A stretch of DNA of 64,000 nucleotides from Chrysomallon squamiferum. Taxonomy: Eukaryota > Mollusca > Gastropoda > Neomphalida > Peltospiridae. The notes below the pieces were generated by a model that was given only the letters and a program-made list of their open reading frames with translations, did not search any database and was not told where the DNA came from. Made by a program: the position numbers and the translations under genes. Positions 63,665-64,000 of this stretch are shown here, piece by piece; position 1 is the stretch's first letter, and each line of letters opens with the position of its first letter. The stretch is taken from the NCBI GenBank assembly GCA_012295275.1, contig CM022665.1, positions 18,576,650 through 18,640,649 of the forward strand, given 5' to 3'.

Positions 63665-64000
63665 ATAGTGGAACCTCGAATTACGAGTGCTCCAACTTAC
63701 GAGTTTTCCGAGTTACGAGTGAGCTTCAAATATGCCGCCGCTAGTTGGCGCAACGCATAACACAACATCCGCCCAGCATCCCGCATCTCATTCGTTTGCT
63801 TCAAATGGTTACCTCGCCGTGGAAGCATCTTTGTTGTGTTGTGCTCGCGTTTTGTGCAGTATTTTTCCAAATTTCCATGGATCCTAAGAAAGTGAGTGCA
63901 AAGGACAGTGTCGGGAAGAAGAAGCGGATGATGTCCATTGAATTAAAGCTTGAAATCACCCAAAAACAGGAGCGAGGTGTGCATGTACTCAACTTGGCTA
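63665..64000 (+). mobile_element. 5' end of a Tigger/pogo-type DNA transposon (cut by window edge)
   Basis: From about 63665 the sequence tatagtggaacctcgaatta, followed by three copies of a TTACGAGT-like motif, matches the terminal inverted repeat style of Tigger elements (AGTGGAACCTCG...TTACGAG). The TA at the start fits TA target duplication. A transposase-like frame starts 212 bp in. The 3' end lies beyond the window, so completeness is unknown. Confidence 0.75.
63877..64000 (+). CDS. Tigger/pogo transposase N terminus (partial)
   Basis: ATG at 63877 opens a frame to the window end: MDPKKVSAKDSVGKKKRMMS, then IELKLEITQKQERGVHVLNL. Basic Ser/Lys-rich residues lead into KRMMSIELKLEI...ERG....LA, the start of the CENP-B-type N-terminal helix-turn-helix found in Tigger transposases and their domesticated relatives. 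No stop in 41 codons. The catalytic DDE domain would lie beyond the window. Confidence 0.7.
   Translation, partial: MDPKKVSAKDSVGKKKRMMSIELKLEITQKQERGVHVLNLA

Overview
This is a eukaryotic, intron-rich and strongly AT-rich window. The split genes use standard GT-AG introns and metazoan protein families (a TIAM/still life Rac GEF and an MLH3 mismatch-repair protein). The background is unusually dense in long microsatellites ((CT)n, (TA)n, (CA)n, (ATT)n, (ACT)n) and intron-specific minisatellites. Together this suggests an invertebrate with a repeat-rich genome, most likely a mollusc and plausibly a cephalopod. The taxon is an inference, because no rRNA or mitochondrial marker is present.

Layout. 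(1) 1-7,837: noncoding, probably intron sequence of the first gene; no exon recognised. (2) 7,838-27,096, plus strand: the last twenty coding exons of a TIAM/still life gene, about 1,217 residues. They run through the N-terminal PH domain, the coiled-coil extension, the Ras-binding domain, PDZ, the catalytic DH and C-terminal PH domains, and a Ser-rich tail. All exon phases join without a frameshift. The 5' exons lie outside the window or were not recognised. (3) 27,097-32,409: 3' UTR and intergenic sequence with minisatellites. (4) 32,410-38,276, minus strand: a compact six-coding-exon gene for a small secreted protein of about 230 residues that I cannot place firmly in a family. It has a noncoding first exon and a TATA-like promoter near 38,325. 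(5) 38,928-39,161, minus: an orphan open frame, possibly an exon. (6) 40,990-54,057, minus: a complete MLH3 gene of 14 coding exons and about 1,875 residues. Its ATPase and endonuclease motifs are intact and one giant 4.2-kb exon dominates it. A 2.37-kb transposon with very long inverted arms sits in its first coding intron, and a palindromic TCTCGCGAGA promoter-type element lies about 0.87 kb upstream of its start. (7) 55,000-58,639: intergenic repeats. (8) 58,640-59,071, plus: the first coding exon of an ankyrin-repeat-like gene whose later exons were not found. (9) 63,665-64,000, plus: the 5' end of a Tigger/pogo-type DNA transposon, cut by the window edge.

The genes do not form an operon or pathway. 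TIAM links Ras and polarity signals to Rac activation, MLH3 acts in mismatch repair and meiotic crossover formation, and the secreted and ankyrin-like proteins are of unknown function. The most interesting new material is: two candidate in-frame microexons in TIAM (33 nt in the Ras-binding domain, 21 nt in the DH domain), a 513-nt candidate retained intron (exitron) over the TIAM stop codon, the unplaced secreted protein, and the foldback element whose arms carry inverted copies of its own coding fragment. Every gene model here was assembled by eye from splice signals, phase and family similarity, without database searches.
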